Source: Notamacropus eugenii
Taxonomy: Eukaryota > Chordata > Mammalia > Diprotodontia > Macropodidae
Length of the DNA: 64,000 nucleotides
Assembly: GCF_028372415.1 (NCBI RefSeq)
Contig: NC_092872.1
Coordinates: 14,164,479-14,228,478 of the forward strand
Reading direction: 5' to 3'
Shown here piece by piece: positions 10,490 through 22,208 of this stretch (positions are counted from its first letter, which is position 1; every line of letters starts with the position of its first letter). Under the pieces are notes generated by a model, which did no database searches, was not told the origin of the DNA, and saw nothing but the letters and a program-made list of their open reading frames with translations. Both the position numbers and the translations under genes were made by a program.

Positions 10490-10770
10490 TATTGCTTCTA
10501 GATTTCTCTTTTCTCATCCCACACCACTCTAGTACAGGCTCTTAACATGTTTTACCTGAACTATGGCAATAACACCCCATTTTGTCTCCTTATTTCACTT
10601 CAGTTCACCCCCCACACAGATCCCAAACTGATTTTCTTAAAGTATGTGACTATATCATCTCTCAAACAGCAGGAGCTACCCATTACCTCTGGGATCAAAG
10701 CTCCTTTTTGCGTCATTTAAAACTTGTCACATTCAGTTTCTGCTTTTATCTGGAGTCTACAGCTAGGGTG
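10490..10770 (+). repeat. L2 LINE fragment
   Basis: Follows the L2 ORF2 C-terminal nucleotide pattern: 'tgaactatggcaataac', 'gattttcttaaagtatgtgac', 'cattacctctgggatcaaag'. Confidence 0.6.
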
Positions 10771-10859
10771 CTATCTCTTCTTCAGAAGAGAATGAATGGG
10801 CTCTATGCCTTCTGCCTTCTTTCAGTTTAAAGCCCGTAGCCTTTTGAAAAGAGGCTATA

Positions 10860-11015
10860 TTATCTGACTAATATGGAAGAATGCTTTGTATGACTTCCCA
10901 TATATAATGGGCACCATATTTTTTGCCTTCTTAATGATTAGGGGAGAGAACTGGAGGGAGGATGAGAGAGAATTTGAAATTCGAAATTCAAAAATGAATG
11001 TTAAAAAATAAAAAG
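10860..11015 (+). mobile_element. L1 3' end
   Basis: Contains 'tgccttcttaatga', a GA-rich stretch, 'gagagaatttgaaattc' and 'aaaatgaatgttaaaaa', the usual L1 terminus here. Confidence 0.6.
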
Positions 11016-11504
11016 TTATAGCTCTTTTAGAAAATGCAAGTCCTTAACACATCCAACCATCAGACTAGAGAGAAAAAACTTCCCTGGGGAAAATCCTTTC
11101 TGACTTTTTTTTCCTCCGAAGGAATGATTTGCCTGTTTCTGTTAGAGCAGTAGATAGAAAAGACTCTCCTGCAGGATAATATTTGTCCCAGATAACAGTT
11201 CTTTAGAAGAGCAGAGACAATCCTAACTAAGCCTCCAAGCTTAAATCTATTTCCTTGTCATTGAAACTTGTATCTTAGTGTCTCTCCTTATTTCTGTGTA
11301 GATCTCTGTCTCTCTTCCCTCTCTCCCACACTTTGAGAGTCTATGTCTCCCTGTTTAATTTCCAGTAGCTAAACTCTCTTTTCATTCCCATGCAAATGAA
11401 TTCTTCTGGCCTGAATAAATTCCTACTTTTATTATGTGTACGTGATCATCAAAGTTTTCCCTACCTTTAAACCCACTCATTGATCTGTACTTTTAGCTGT
11501 TTGC

Positions 11505-11640
11505 GAACTTGTATTTTTCCCTTGCCCAAAAGAAAGTAAATTACTTGAAGGCAAGATCTATGTTCTTTCTTTTTATATATATATGATGCCTTGCACTTCC
11601 CAGGCAATTAATAAATTGTATTTCATTGAATTCACTGACT
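11505..11640 (+). repeat. L2 LINE 3' end
   Basis: 'aaattacttgaaggcaagatctatgtt...gatgccttgcacttccc...aattaataaattg' is the L2 3'-terminal pattern. A short (TA)n run sits inside. Confidence 0.6.
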
Positions 11641-11734
11641 TAGACTAGATCTCAAAGGTTACCTGAAGATTCTGTGATTTGGAACTTTGTAAAAAGTTTC
11701 ACCTGAGACTCAATTAAGAAAAAGATAGTACAGA

Positions 11735-13535
11735 GGGTGGAGGCAAGATGACAGAGTAAAGGCAGGGACTTGCCCAAGCTCTCCTCCAAACTCCTTCAAA
11801 TACTTGTAAAAAATGACTCGCATAAAAGAGGCAAGAAAAAGCTTTTATAGTGGAAGGGAATATGGGGGAGGTGAGAGGGAATGAGTGAACCTTACTCTCA
11901 TTGAAATTGGTTTAAGGAGGGAATAACATACACACTCAGATGGGTATGGAAATCTATCTTACCCTACAGGAAAGTAGGGGAGAAGGAGGTTGATAGAAGG
12001 GAGGGGAGATTGAAGGAGAGGGTAATCAGAATCAAACACTTTTGAAGAGGGATGGGGTGAAATAAAGGGCAGTGGGATAGGTTAGAGGGAAATATAGTTA
12101 GTCTTTCACATGACTGCTATGAAAGTGTTTTGCATGAGTACACATGTATAACCTATATCAAATTGCTTGCCTTTTTAATGAGGGTGGGTGGGGAGGGAGG
12201 AAGGGAAAAAATTTGGAACTCAAAAGTATTTAAAATGAATGTTAAGAACTGTTTTTACATATAGCTGGGAAATAAGGTACACAGGCAATGGAGTATAGAA
12301 ATATGTCTTGCCCTGCAAGAAAATAGAGAGGATGGGGATAAGAAAAGGGAAGGGTGTTATGGAAGGGAGAGCAGATTGGGGGAAGGTGTAATCAGAAGCA
12401 AGACACTTTTGGGGAGGGACTGGGTGAAAAGAGAGAGAGAATAGAATAAACAGAAAGGTAAGAGAAATAGAATGGAAGGAAATATAGTTAGCAATAGGAA
12501 ATGGGAAAAAAAATTTTGAAGCAAGTTTCTCTGATAAAGGCTTCATTTCTCTAACATATAGAGAAATGTGTCAAATGTGTAAAAATAAAAGCCATTCCCC
12601 AGCTGATAAATGATCAAAAGATATAATTAGTTTTCAGATGAAGTAATATGGCTAAGCCATATGAAAAAATATTCTAACTCACTATTGATTAGAGAAATGC
12701 AAGTTAAAACAATTCTGAGATGCTACCTCATACCTATCAGATTAGATAATAGGACAGAACAGGTAAATGACAAATGTTGGAGGGGATGTGGGGAAAAATG
12801 AGACATTATAATGGACTGTTGTCAGAGTTGTAAGTTGATTAAACCATTCTATAGAGTAATTTGGAACCATTCTCAAAGGGCTATAAAACCATGTATACCC
12901 TTTGACATAGCAATCCCCTTACCAGGTCTGTATCCCAAAAGAGATAAAAAAAGGAAAAGGACCAATATGTACATAAGTATTTATAGCAACTCTTTTCTGG
13001 AGCTAAAGAATTAGAAATTGAGGGGATACACATCAATTGGAGAATGACTGAATAAGTTATGGTATGTGATTATGATGGAATACTGTTCTATAAGAAAATG
13101 ATGAGCAGGATGCTCTCAGAAAAACCTAGAAAGACTTACATAGATTGGGTAAAATGAAATGTACAAAGAGCTGTACTATAGGATGATTGGTCATGAATGA
13201 CTTAGCTACTCTCAGCTAAGACAACTCTGAAGGACTTAGGATGAAAAATGCTATCCGTCCCCAGAGAAAGAACTGATGGTATCTGAACACAGATTAAAGC
13301 AACTTTTTTACTTCTTTACCTTTCTTGAGTTTTTTTCTATGCTTTCTTTCACAACATTATTATCGTGGATATGTTTTGCATGACCACACATGTATGACCT
13401 ATATGGAATTGCTTGCCTTTTCAATGAGGAAGAGGTAAAAAGGTAGAAAGGGAGATAATTTGGAACTCCAAAGTTTTAAAAATAAATGTTAAAAATTGTT
13501 TTTGCATGTAACTGGGGAAAAATTAAATACTAAAT
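11735..13535 (+). mobile_element. Internally deleted L1: 5' leader joined to 3' region
   Basis: Starts with an L1 5'-end-like leader ('ggtggaggcaagatgacag', about 11735-11810). It then passes directly into the L1 3' region, with no ORF1 or ORF2 sequence between. The 3' region includes two related modules, about 11940-12250 and 12280-12500, each with a 'tcttaccctacagga/tcttgccctgcaaga' start and 'acacttttg' later. These are followed by 'aaacaattctgagatgctacc' (12700), 'ccctttgacatagcaatcccc' (12899) and the terminal 'ttgcttgccttttcaatgag' (13410). An A-rich end follows near 13500. It may be one deletion derivative or two merged insertions. Confidence 0.6.
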
Positions 13536-13984
13536 AATTACCCCTCCCCAAAAGACAAACCACTGGATAATTTGGTAGAAAAAAAAGAAGACCAAATTGA
13601 CCATATCAAAAAGAATTTTTAAATGATACACAAAAAATGAAAATGAAATAAAGGATATTTTTAGAAGTTAAAAGAAAAAGATACTACAATATAGCTTCTC
13701 ATGAATGGGAATGAGGAACCAAGAATGCTGAATCCCTGATTTTAATGCCTTAAATCTTTACAATAGCTTTACAAAATCTACAGTATCTTTACAACATCCA
13801 GTAATAATTGGATACAAAATCCAATTATTTTGTTTTCTCCAATGAATAATAGTGCAGCAAAAGTGCATGTGAATTCCCCCCAGAAAAATAAGCACAATTT
13901 AATTTTTTCTCAATTCGACTAGGATGATTTTTCAAAAGAATTTTGGAAATATGTTTTTAAAATAAAACACCAAAAATTTAAAAA

Positions 13985-14235
13985 TGGCCTCCCCTTCTTT
14001 GGTTGCTTTGTTTCTTTTTCTCATGTTCCTCCTCCCATTAGTTCTAATTGTTCTATACATCATGACTAATGGGAAAATATGTTTCCTATGAATGTATAAG
14101 TAGAGCCTATCTCAGATTGCACGCCTTCTTGGGGAGAGGGGGACAGGGTAGGAGAGAAAATTCAAAACTCAAAACCTTATGGAAGTGACTGTTGAAAACT
14201 AAAAATAAATAAATTATTAAAAAACTTTAAAAATC
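13985..14235 (+). mobile_element. L1 3' end
   Basis: Terminal L1 landmarks 'catgactaatgggaaaatatg', 'agcctatctcagattgc', a purine-rich stretch and 'ctgttgaaaactaaaaataaat'. Confidence 0.75.
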
Positions 14236-14239
14236 TATT

Positions 14240-15420
14240 TCCCGCAAACAATAAAAATTATGTAAAATTTGAGATTGTGTTTATGTAATAACAAACAATA
14301 AAAGAAATTGAATTTTCTCACTGAAAAAAAAGAGATAGCTATTGAAGTAGTGGTCAAAATTATTTCTGAGTTGTTTCTGCCTTCTTGCCACTAGAGAGGT
14401 ACTCTCTGATAGGTAGCTTGGAGTCAAATTGAACAGGTCTTTGTTTAAATCTAACATCAGATGAAACAAAGAAAGGAGAAAGAGCCTGAAAGTCAGATCT
14501 GAAGATTCCTACCTGTGGAGAGTGAGTCTGTCTGGAGACAATGTGTGTTCTGTCTGACGGAGAAACAAGTCGTTGTCTCAGCTAGGGCCCCCAAGGTATT
14601 CTGTTATGGCTAAACTCCAGGGAAAAATGTGGACAATTTGGAGGGAAGATTAAGCATTTTGTCCAAGTCTTCCTTCTTTTCTCTGGCTTGCATGTAGCTA
14701 AGGAAATGTGAGTCATAGCCATGGCTATTTGTCAATCATAAACCAAACTAGATTCTTGCAAGGGTGAGCCTCTTTATAGGGACTCTGCCTCCAAGCTGAG
14801 TTAAAGGGTTAAGAAAAATGCAAGGACAGCTAGAGAATCACTAAAGGGAACTTTCCCAAAAGGCTACTGATTTGGGGAGTGCCCTTCTATGAGCTATGGT
14901 ACAGGGCATCATGGACAGACTTTACCCTTAGCCCCTACCAAAGTACTGGGGAAAGGATCTAGGAAGAGGACAATGTAACTACTTCATGGACTGAGTTGTC
15001 TAAAACTGGGAGGCTTTTTCAGCTCGCAGATTGGAGCTGCAAATACATCTGAGGGACATTCTGGTGCCAGGACTTAGAAATTTTAATTGCAGTGAGAATT
15101 AATGAGCTCCAGGAAGACGTTGTCCAATATCTTCACTACTGTAACCTTTAATGAAGCGTCTTCTGACACTGCAGGTATTGGTCTTTACAAAGCGTAAACA
15201 TCCCTATTAAATACCAAAGAGGGCATGATTGGCTGAGTCATGGTTACTTGACTCACCGGAGTCGTGCCCTCAGAGTTGACATTTAAAGGGAGATCAGACC
15301 AAAGCTGGGCTGACAGAGAACCCAAGTTGAAAGATGCGGGTTGGAGAAATACCACCCACGTATTTAGATTTGGTTCCCTGGAAAAGAAGCCAGTAATTCT
15401 CTGAGGTAAGGTAAAGGAAG
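14240..15420. other. Unassigned, apparently low-repeat stretch
   Basis: No SINE, LINE or LTR pattern recognised. The paired bZIP sites near 15.24 kb lie here. No coding frame with recognisable homology. Confidence 0.35.
15234..15255. promoter_or_regulatory. Paired AP-1/NF-E2-type sites
   Basis: TGAGTCA at 15234-15240 (within GCTGAGTCA, an NF-E2/MARE-type match) and TGACTCA at 15249-15255 lie in inverted arrangement, 15 bp centre to centre. Function is inference only. Confidence 0.35.
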
Positions 15421-15424
15421 AAAT

Positions 15425-15665
15425 AAGGTTTTATTAAGCATCGACCATGTGCCGGGCATTGAGCTAAACTTTTTACAAATATTATCTCGTTTGATCCTCA
15501 CAACAGCTCTGGGAAGTAGATACTGTACTATTATTACCCCACTTTACAGTTGAAGAAACTGAGGCAAACAGAAGTTAAGTGATTTGTCTAGGGTCATATA
15601 GCTAGTAAGTGTGCGAAGTCATATTTAAGTTCATTTCTTCCTGATTTCAGATCTTTTGTAGATTT
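15425..15665 (-). repeat. MIR-type SINE
   Basis: The core 'acagttgaagaaactgaggcaaaca...gtcatatagctagtaagtg' is in minus orientation. The left part is the 'ttattaagcatcgaccatgtgccgggcattg...atcctcacaacagctctgggaag' pattern commonly joined to such copies. Confidence 0.65.
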
Positions 15666-15951
15666 TGCTCTAGGAAAGGAGGAAACCATGTGGCCTTGTG
15701 AAAAGTCTGGACCAAGTATCCCCAGAGATGGACAGGACCTGAAGGCAGCAATGGAGCAATAAGTGATTTTTAAATATGGTCAAGAGCTACCAGAATGGAA
15801 GCCAGAAACAGTGGAGCAGAAGTGCTAAGTAACAGCAGAGCAAGCCCAGACCTTGCCTTCTGCTATTAGTAATGGCATTGGGGACTGGGTCTACAGAGAG
15901 AACAGGGTGCACTGTCTAGTAACCTTGAATGCTTTCCCTTTTAATGACTTA

Positions 15952-16075
15952 GGAGAAGTGAGGTTGGTGACCTTGCACAGCCCTCCCTCACTCAAGTCAA
16001 AGTCAGCTGCAAGTCATGTCATCATCCTGATGTCATGGAACTCTTCAAGAATGATGGACAAACACAATAACCACA
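15952..16075 (+). repeat. RTE-tailed SINE (SINE-B)
   Basis: The only plus-strand copy of this family here: 'aggttggtgaccttgcacagccctccctcactcaa' then 'catcctgatgtcatgg...atgatggacaaacacaa', ending in the RTE-like tail. Confidence 0.75.
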
Positions 16076-16509
16076 TCCTCAACTTAAGGGTACTAATAAG
16101 TCCAGAGGACCATAGAGAGTCCATGAGGGAAATGGAGGTCCACTGGCAAAGGGAGGACAATAGTTATGATTGTTCCTGGGCTTGGGTATGTTACCTTTTG
16201 TACGTAGTCTTTTGTACATTTTCCATTGAGTGAAATGAAACTTGTCTTGTATTCAATGCATTGTTAACCTGAATGTTTGATGGGAACTGAAAGTTTTTGT
16301 GTTTTGAGAAGATCTAAACGTGAGCCAAATTACAATGTTTCCATGAGAGACCCTGGGTGGGGGAAGGTGGGGAGCCAAAGATCCCTAAGAATGACTCCTG
16401 CCCGTAACCATCCAGCTCTTCAGTACCAGGCCATGGGACACGTTTAGATCCCAGGCTCTGAGTGATTTTCTGGGTTTTCTGGACTTCATCTGTCACTTTT
16501 TGTCCTTCA

Positions 16510-16690
16510 TTACTTTTGCCAATTTCCTAGTTGTGAGGTGAAGTCTAGGGATTGTTTTAGTTTGCATTTTTAATAATTTGGAGCATTTTCCCAAACTATT
16601 GGAGACATTTTGCATTTCTTCTTTTTGGAAACTTTGCATTTCTTCTGGTGGAAACTGTTCAGTCTTTTACATGTATTTATTTTTTTAATT
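16510..16690 (-). mobile_element. L1 3'-region fragment
   Basis: The plus strand reads 'ttgccaatttcctagttgtgaggtgaagtc...tagtttgcattttta', the complement of the L1 3' region also seen near 35.17 kb. Confidence 0.55.
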
Positions 16691-16739
16691 ATACATGTAG
16701 TTGTTCCTCCCTTTATAGAATAGAAGCTCTTAGAGGGCA

Positions 16740-17290
16740 GTTCTGGTCCATTTCTGGTTCATTTTCTTTATAGCCTAGTGCACTACCCAGCACTTGACTC
16801 ACGATAGCCTTCAGGATCAAATACAATTATGTTTGGCCCTTCTTATCTAAGTCCCCTCCTACATTTCCAGTCTTCTTGCACCTTCTCCTTGCCATGTACC
16901 ATTCAATCCCAAAGCATTCTTCCTTATTGTTCTGTGACAACACACTTCATCTCTTGGCTCCAGGCATTTTCTCCGGATGTCTCCCATGTCTGGAATGTTT
17001 TCCTTCCTCATCTCTGTCTACTGACTTCTTGGTGTCCTTCCAGTCTCAACTAAAACCTCCTCTTCCACAGGAGCTTTTCCCAACCCCTCTTAATTCTAGT
17101 GCTTTCTCTCTCTTAATTATTTCCTTTTTATCCAGAAAATTGTTTGTACCTATTTGTTTGCTTTTTATCACCCCTATTAGACTGTGAGCTCCTTAAGGGT
17201 AAAGACTGTCTGCTGCCTCCTTTTATATCCCTGGTAGCTTACCATGGTGCCTGGCACATAGTAGGCATACAATAAACATTTATGACATCA
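16740..17290 (+). repeat. L2 LINE copy
   Basis: L2 ORF2 C-terminal pattern ('gtctggaatgttttccttcctc...cttccagtctcaactaaaacctcc') runs into the L2 3' end ('agactgtgagctccttaagg...gtgcctggcacatagtaggcatacaataaac'). Confidence 0.75.
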
Positions 17291-17299
17291 TATACTGTG

Positions 17300-18186
17300 A
17301 CTGCCCTTGTGCAGGCCCCTATCTCCTCATGCCAGGACTACTACAATAGCGTGCTGGTTGGTCTGCCTCCACAAGCCCCTCTTCAACTTCGGCTAATTCA
17401 TTCATTCAGCTATCAAAGTTATTTTCCTAAAGTACAGGTCTGACCACATCACCATCTTTCTCAATAAATTCCATTGGTTCCTTGTCACCTCTGATATTAA
17501 ATATAAAATCTTCTGTTTGGCATTTCAAGTCCCTCCTCACTTGGCTCTGTCCTACCTTTCCAGTCTTCTTACATTCTACCATGGAGATAGTGACTTCCTT
17601 ACTGTTGCTTGAATCAGACACTCCATCTCAGCTCTGGGCATTTTCATTGGCTGTTCCCTCTGCATGGAATCCTTGAATGTTCTTCCTCCTCATCTCTGCT
17701 TCTTGGTTTCCCTGCTCTCTTCAAGTTCCAGCTAAAAGTCCATCTTCCATAGAATGCCATTTCCAATCCCTTGTGATTCTACTGCCTTCCCTCTGTGATT
17801 ACTTCTTCTGTTGTTATTGTCCAGTTGTGTCTCACTCTATACTAAAGTAGTTTGCCATTTCCTTCTCATTTTACAGATGAGAAGACTGAGGCAAACAGGG
17901 TTAAGTGACTTGCCCAGGGTCACACAGCTGGTAAATGTCTGAGGCCAGATTTGAACTCAGGAAGACGCGTCTTTCTGACTTCAGGCCCAGCCTTCTATCT
18001 ACCGCACCACCTAGCTGCCCCAATTACTTCTTACTTATCCTGTATGTAACTTGTTTGAATACAGTTGTTTATATGTTGTTTCTTCCATTAGACCATCAGC
18101 TCCTTGAAGGCAGTGACTGTTTTTTTGACTTTTTTGTCATTTTTGACAATGCCTGGCACATAGTAAGTGTTTAATAAATGCTTACA
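17300..18186 (+). repeat. L2 LINE copy split by a SINE
   Basis: A second L2 in tandem orientation: 'gactactacaatagcgtgctggttgg', 'ttccattggttccttgtcacc', then after the SINE 'accatcagctccttgaaggcag...cacatagtaagtgtttaataaatg'. The SINE at 17811-18021 interrupts it. Confidence 0.75.
17811..18021 (-). repeat. CORE-SINE (SINE-A) inside L2
   Basis: The minus-strand head 'ggggcagctaggtggtgcgg' with B-box 'ctgagttcaaatctggcc' and the core 'acttaaccctgtttgcctcag' are intact. The tail is partly deleted. Confidence 0.85.
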
Positions 18187-18189
18187 GAT

Positions 18190-18525
18190 TGACATATCTG
18201 GGGATGACTCTTGGCTTTGTGTATGTCTCTCACTTCCTTATTTATAATCAGATTTTTATCAGATATATTTAGTGCAAAAGTATTTTTTAGTTTAAATAAT
18301 TAAACTATTTCTTTTTTCTCTGTTTGCATTAATTTTCCTTTGCTCGTACATTTCAATTTAATGCAATGAAAAGTGTTTATTTCTTCTTTCATGATCTCCT
18401 CTATCTGAGGTTTGGTCACAAATTCCCCCTCTAACCACACGTTTTGAGACATCTTTTCCCATTCTTCTCTAATTTCTTAAAATGATGTAAACTTTACATT
18501 TCTAAGTCCAGGCATTACTTTGAAA
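18190..18525 (-). mobile_element. L1 3'-region fragment
   Basis: The plus strand shows 'tcagatttttatcagatatatttag...ctctatctgaggtttggtcacaaattccc', a low-complexity T-rich L1 3'-region pattern in minus orientation. Confidence 0.45.
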
Positions 18526-18529
18526 TGTG

Positions 18530-19285
18530 AACTATTTGAAATATTGTGAAGACAGATGGCAGAATCTGCTGTTAGTTTTCTAGGGAAGAAAGACTTTTCA
18601 ATTTGCTTAATTGGAACAAATGAATCTATAAGAATCTAATTTAGTGACTGGAGAAATGAAAAGTCAGGGGTGCTGTTGACCTCAGACTGCATTACTTTAG
18701 GGACCATCTAAGTGACCAAAGGCAAGGTCTGGAGGTGCAGTCAGAAAGTAGTCAAAGAGGAAAGAAATAATCCAGGCAACTGAGGCAGATAGAGTTAGCC
18801 TCCTCCCCCACATCCCCAAAGCCAGTCCAGGTATTAGAACTCTTGGGAGGTTGTATATCAAGAATCTCAGAATTGGGAGACACCAAATAGGAAATCCAAG
18901 GATTTGCATCATGGATCCCTATGGCAGCTTGATAAAGCCTATGAACACTTTCTCAGAACAATGTATTTAAATGATTGGGGGAAATGCTAAATTTCAGTTA
19001 GAGATTAATAAAAATAAAGATGCACTAGGTTTCTCATACACATTCGGTAAATCTCTGAAATCTGAAACCCCTTCCAACGTTAAAAACCCCTATCCTGGTC
19101 CAACTGTACCTTCACTAAAATCCAAGCTAGAGGATACCCAGGAAGTCGTCATCCAAACTACCTGGGGGGAGGAAACTACTTCAGAAAGCATCTCACATCC
19201 TTTGGGATAGTTCAAGTTGTTTAAAATTTTTTTTTCCTTTCACTCAAACTTAAAAAAAATCACCCAAGTTCAATTTAAAAAGACA
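18530..19285. other. No recognised feature
   Basis: Contains a 79-codon open frame (18971-19210) with no recognised domain. No repeat identified. Confidence 0.35.
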
Positions 19286-19290
19286 AAGAT

Positions 19291-19865
19291 TGCCAGGCCT
19301 AGAGGCCTGCGTGGGCTACCCGAGTCTTTCTTACCTCACCTCCGAGGTCTTCGGCTGGCCACGCCGGATGCACATATGAGAGAAAGGACGTTCCAGAGTC
19401 GAACAAGGGTTGAGCTTTATTTCAGGGTCTAGTTACAAGTGCAGGGGGGTCTTACTTAGGAGGAAGAGGGGGAGATTTCCTAAGGAGGCTAGGATCTTAA
19501 GGGATTGGAAGTAGAAGTACAAGCGGGGAGAGAGGGGGAGGGGAGAGAGGAAAGAAGAAAGCGGAGCCTACTGTCCTCTTGGCTCCTTACGTGCTAAGAG
19601 AGCTTTCAGGCTTCCTCAATCCTACTTAACCTTCAGCCGCACAGTTTGCATCTCAATACCGTGCTGTTAGATAACAATAGTGTGCCCAGATCCGGGACCA
19701 TCTCGAGGGCGGGGAGATCTCTCTCCCATCACGTTTCTCACGGGAAGAGGCGGAATTACTCGAGATAGCTCGGTTCACCTCTATTCCCTGCCGTTTCCTG
19801 GGAGGGTCTCGTGAGAGCTCTAAGATTTAGAAGCTCCCACCTTTACCCGCCCGAGACTGTCCACA
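19291..19865 (-). mobile_element. CpG-rich solo LTR
   Basis: On the minus strand it starts TGTGGACAGTCTCGGG and ends GGCCTCTAGGCCTGGCA. AATAAA lies at 19411-19416 (plus GCTTTATTTCAG), at a plausible R position. About 575 bp and much richer in CpG than its surroundings. Not related to the 7.3-kb family. No polypurine tract, viral gene or clear target duplication flanks it, so the ends are provisional. Confidence 0.55.
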
Positions 19866-20097
19866 CGGAATTGAGCTTCCAATCCCAACAAAAGATCAGT
19901 GGAAATGCACATGTGGTGGACATGAGTAGGCAGAGGCATGTTATCAACGGAGAACTGAGCAATATGTGGGATGTCATTAGAGACATATATGACCCCAGAA
20001 TGAGGTCTGTCTATCAGATGGTGGTAAGAATGAGGGAAAACCAGGAAAGAGCTGGCTAGTGTTCAATGTCATCCACACAGTAACAAGATATCTAGAT

Positions 20098-20297
20098 TAT
20101 GGCTCTTAATCTTTTTTGGGTCGTGGACCCTTTTCGCAATCAGGTGAAGCTTCTGGGTCCCTTTTTAGAATAATGTTTTAAAAACATTATTAAACAAATT
20201 GCAGAAGATTACAGACAAAACTATTACACTGAAATTATCAAAATATTATTACAGTTATCAAAATGTTCTTAAGCCCTTTGGTTAAGAACCTGTGATC
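20098..20297. mobile_element. hAT-type MITE (OposCharlie-like)
   Basis: Inverted ends 'ggctcttaatctt' and 'ggttaagaacctg' bracket a 200-bp non-coding body ('tgggtcgtggaccctttt...tagaataatgttttaaaa...ttatcaaaat'). The body matches a hAT-Charlie MITE family common in opossum. Family name from memory. Confidence 0.6.
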
Positions 20298-20299
20298 TA

Positions 20300-21090
20300 G
20301 ATCTTTGATACACTGGATAGACTGCCTGTATGGGATTTAAGGGAAGTTATATATAAATGTTACACAGCCTGACAAAGTGGGGATGGGCTATGATCACACC
20401 TTCTGAGGCATTATCCATGCAGATAGATTATCCACAGGTCCATTGATGTAATTTGACATTGATGACATTTCTTTCCGGTGCCAGAAACTCGAAGGATACA
20501 AGTGGTTGAAATGTGAATTCAGCTGCACAAGGAAGGAGTTTAGACTGTCACCAGCCAAGACCTGGAGGAATCTAGTGAATCGAGGTGAAACTCAGTGCAA
20601 GGAGAGTCCAAACAGAGCAGAGGGACAGGGAGGGACCTTGTTCCAGGGAGAAGCATCAGGAACACTAACAATCTGGAAATTTGGATAGAGGTAGATGTCC
20701 TGCCTAGGTGAGAGGGGCATGGATAGGAGTTGAGGTACCCATTCTCAAGGATGCATGGGAACAGCACAGGAGCCTTGTTGGCTGTAGACTAAAATTTCCT
20801 TCCTAACTCCTAAGATAGATGATGAAGCCTACCCCAAGGCAGCAATCATCCCCAGCACAAACCCGGACTCCATTCAATATCATACTGTAGGCAGGCATGC
20901 TCAGACTGTACTCTCAGCTGGGCACTGAAATCAGGCAGATATGATGGGAGAGAGCACAGGCTGTGCATCAAGTTGGAGAAAAGAGGGACGGTCACTCAGG
21001 GCACACACTGAGGGAACCCCAGAGCTGGAGGCCTCCATGCCCTGAGCCACATCAGAGAGCTGCTTCTCCCTTCAGTCCAACATAACGGCT
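20300..21090. other. No recognised feature
   Basis: No identifiable repeat or coding domain. Confidence 0.35.
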
Positions 21091-21096
21091 TTCTTT

Positions 21097-21112
21097 CCCC
21101 CCCCCCCCCCCC
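21097..21112. repeat. Poly-C run
   Basis: Sixteen consecutive C at the left edge of the L1 3' end that follows. Confidence 0.95.
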
Positions 21113-21235
21113 ACTTAATAGTATTTTATTTTTTTCCAATTACATGTAAAGATCATTTTCAACATTTTGAGTTCCAAATTTTTCTCACTCCCTCCTCTTC
21201 CTTCTCCCCAAGACAGCAAGCAATCCAATGTAGTA
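21113..21235 (-). mobile_element. L1 3' end
   Basis: The plus strand reads 'attttatttttttccaattacatgtaaa...ttttgagttccaaatttttctc...cagcaagcaatcc', the complement of an L1 terminus. Confidence 0.75.
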
Positions 21236-21519
21236 TAATAGCTTTCTGAAGGACAGCATACTCCACAAGGTGAATCCATGCTGGAATCCAGTCTCACCAT
21301 TTTCTGGAAATTCTAGTGCCCATTGCGGATCAGAGCTGTGGACCCCACCCTAGCCATCTCCTCCTGCCCATTCAGAAACCATCTGACCTCAATGCTAATG
21401 GCACAGAAGCCAGGGACAGGGCAGATAAGCAGGCTGTCTTTGCTCAATAAACAGTCACCTTAAGGCTGACCCTCTTCTGTACTCAGAAGTACTAACGTAC
21501 TGTAAGTTATGCTTCTACA

Positions 21520-21770
21520 CAGTGTCCATCTAATTACAAGATGTAGCATTTACAAAATGCTTTAAGATTTGTAAAGAGCTTTGCAAATATTATCTCATTT
21601 TACCCTCAAAACAATGCTGGGAGGTTGGTGCTATTATTATCCCCATTTTACAGATGGAGAAATTAAAGCTGAGCTTAAGTGACTTGTCCATAGTCACACA
21701 GCTAGTAAGTATCTGAGGCTGAATTGGAACTCAGGTCTTCCCAATTGTGGGTCCAGTTCTCTATCAACTC
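21520..21770 (-). repeat. MIR-type SINE
   Basis: 'attttacagatggagaaattaaagctgagc', 'tagtcacacagctagtaagtatctgaggctg' and 'ggaactcaggtcttcc' in minus orientation. The left part 'aagatttgtaaagagctttgcaaatattatctc' is the usual MIR 3' extension. Confidence 0.75.
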
Positions 21771-22079
21771 CATCTCTACGTGAGATTGTCCCACTACCTT
21801 AGTACTCCAGACCCAGCAGCTCCTGGCTTGGTCACTATAAACTCCTCCCCTCCATTATTCTCCAGCTCACAGATACTTCTACGCTGTAGATTCATATCTT
21901 CATACAGTAGGGCGCCCACAGTGCAATATTGACGAAGCCATCCTGGGCATTCGTCACCTGCTCAGTGAAGGCCTCTTGGGGAGATGGACCTTCGGACAAA
22001 TTCGAGGGTGAGTCACCCTGAGAGGCCTCAGTCAGACCTAAAGCTGCCTCTGCCATGTCCACAGCCTTCCTAGTTCTCC

Positions 22080-22208
22080 CTTGTAGTTGTTTTCAGTTGT
22101 GTCTGACCCTTTATGACCCCATTTGAGGTTTTCTTAGAAGAGATACTGGAGTAGTTTGTCTTCCTGACTCCAGGCCCAGCCCTTGAACCACTGTACCACC
22201 TAGCTGGC
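22080..22208 (-). repeat. CORE-SINE (SINE-A), internally deleted
   Basis: The tail 'gttgtgtctgaccctttatgacccc' jumps straight to the head 'cttcctgactccaggcccagcccttgaacc...cacctagctgg'. The MIR-like core is missing. Confidence 0.75.
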
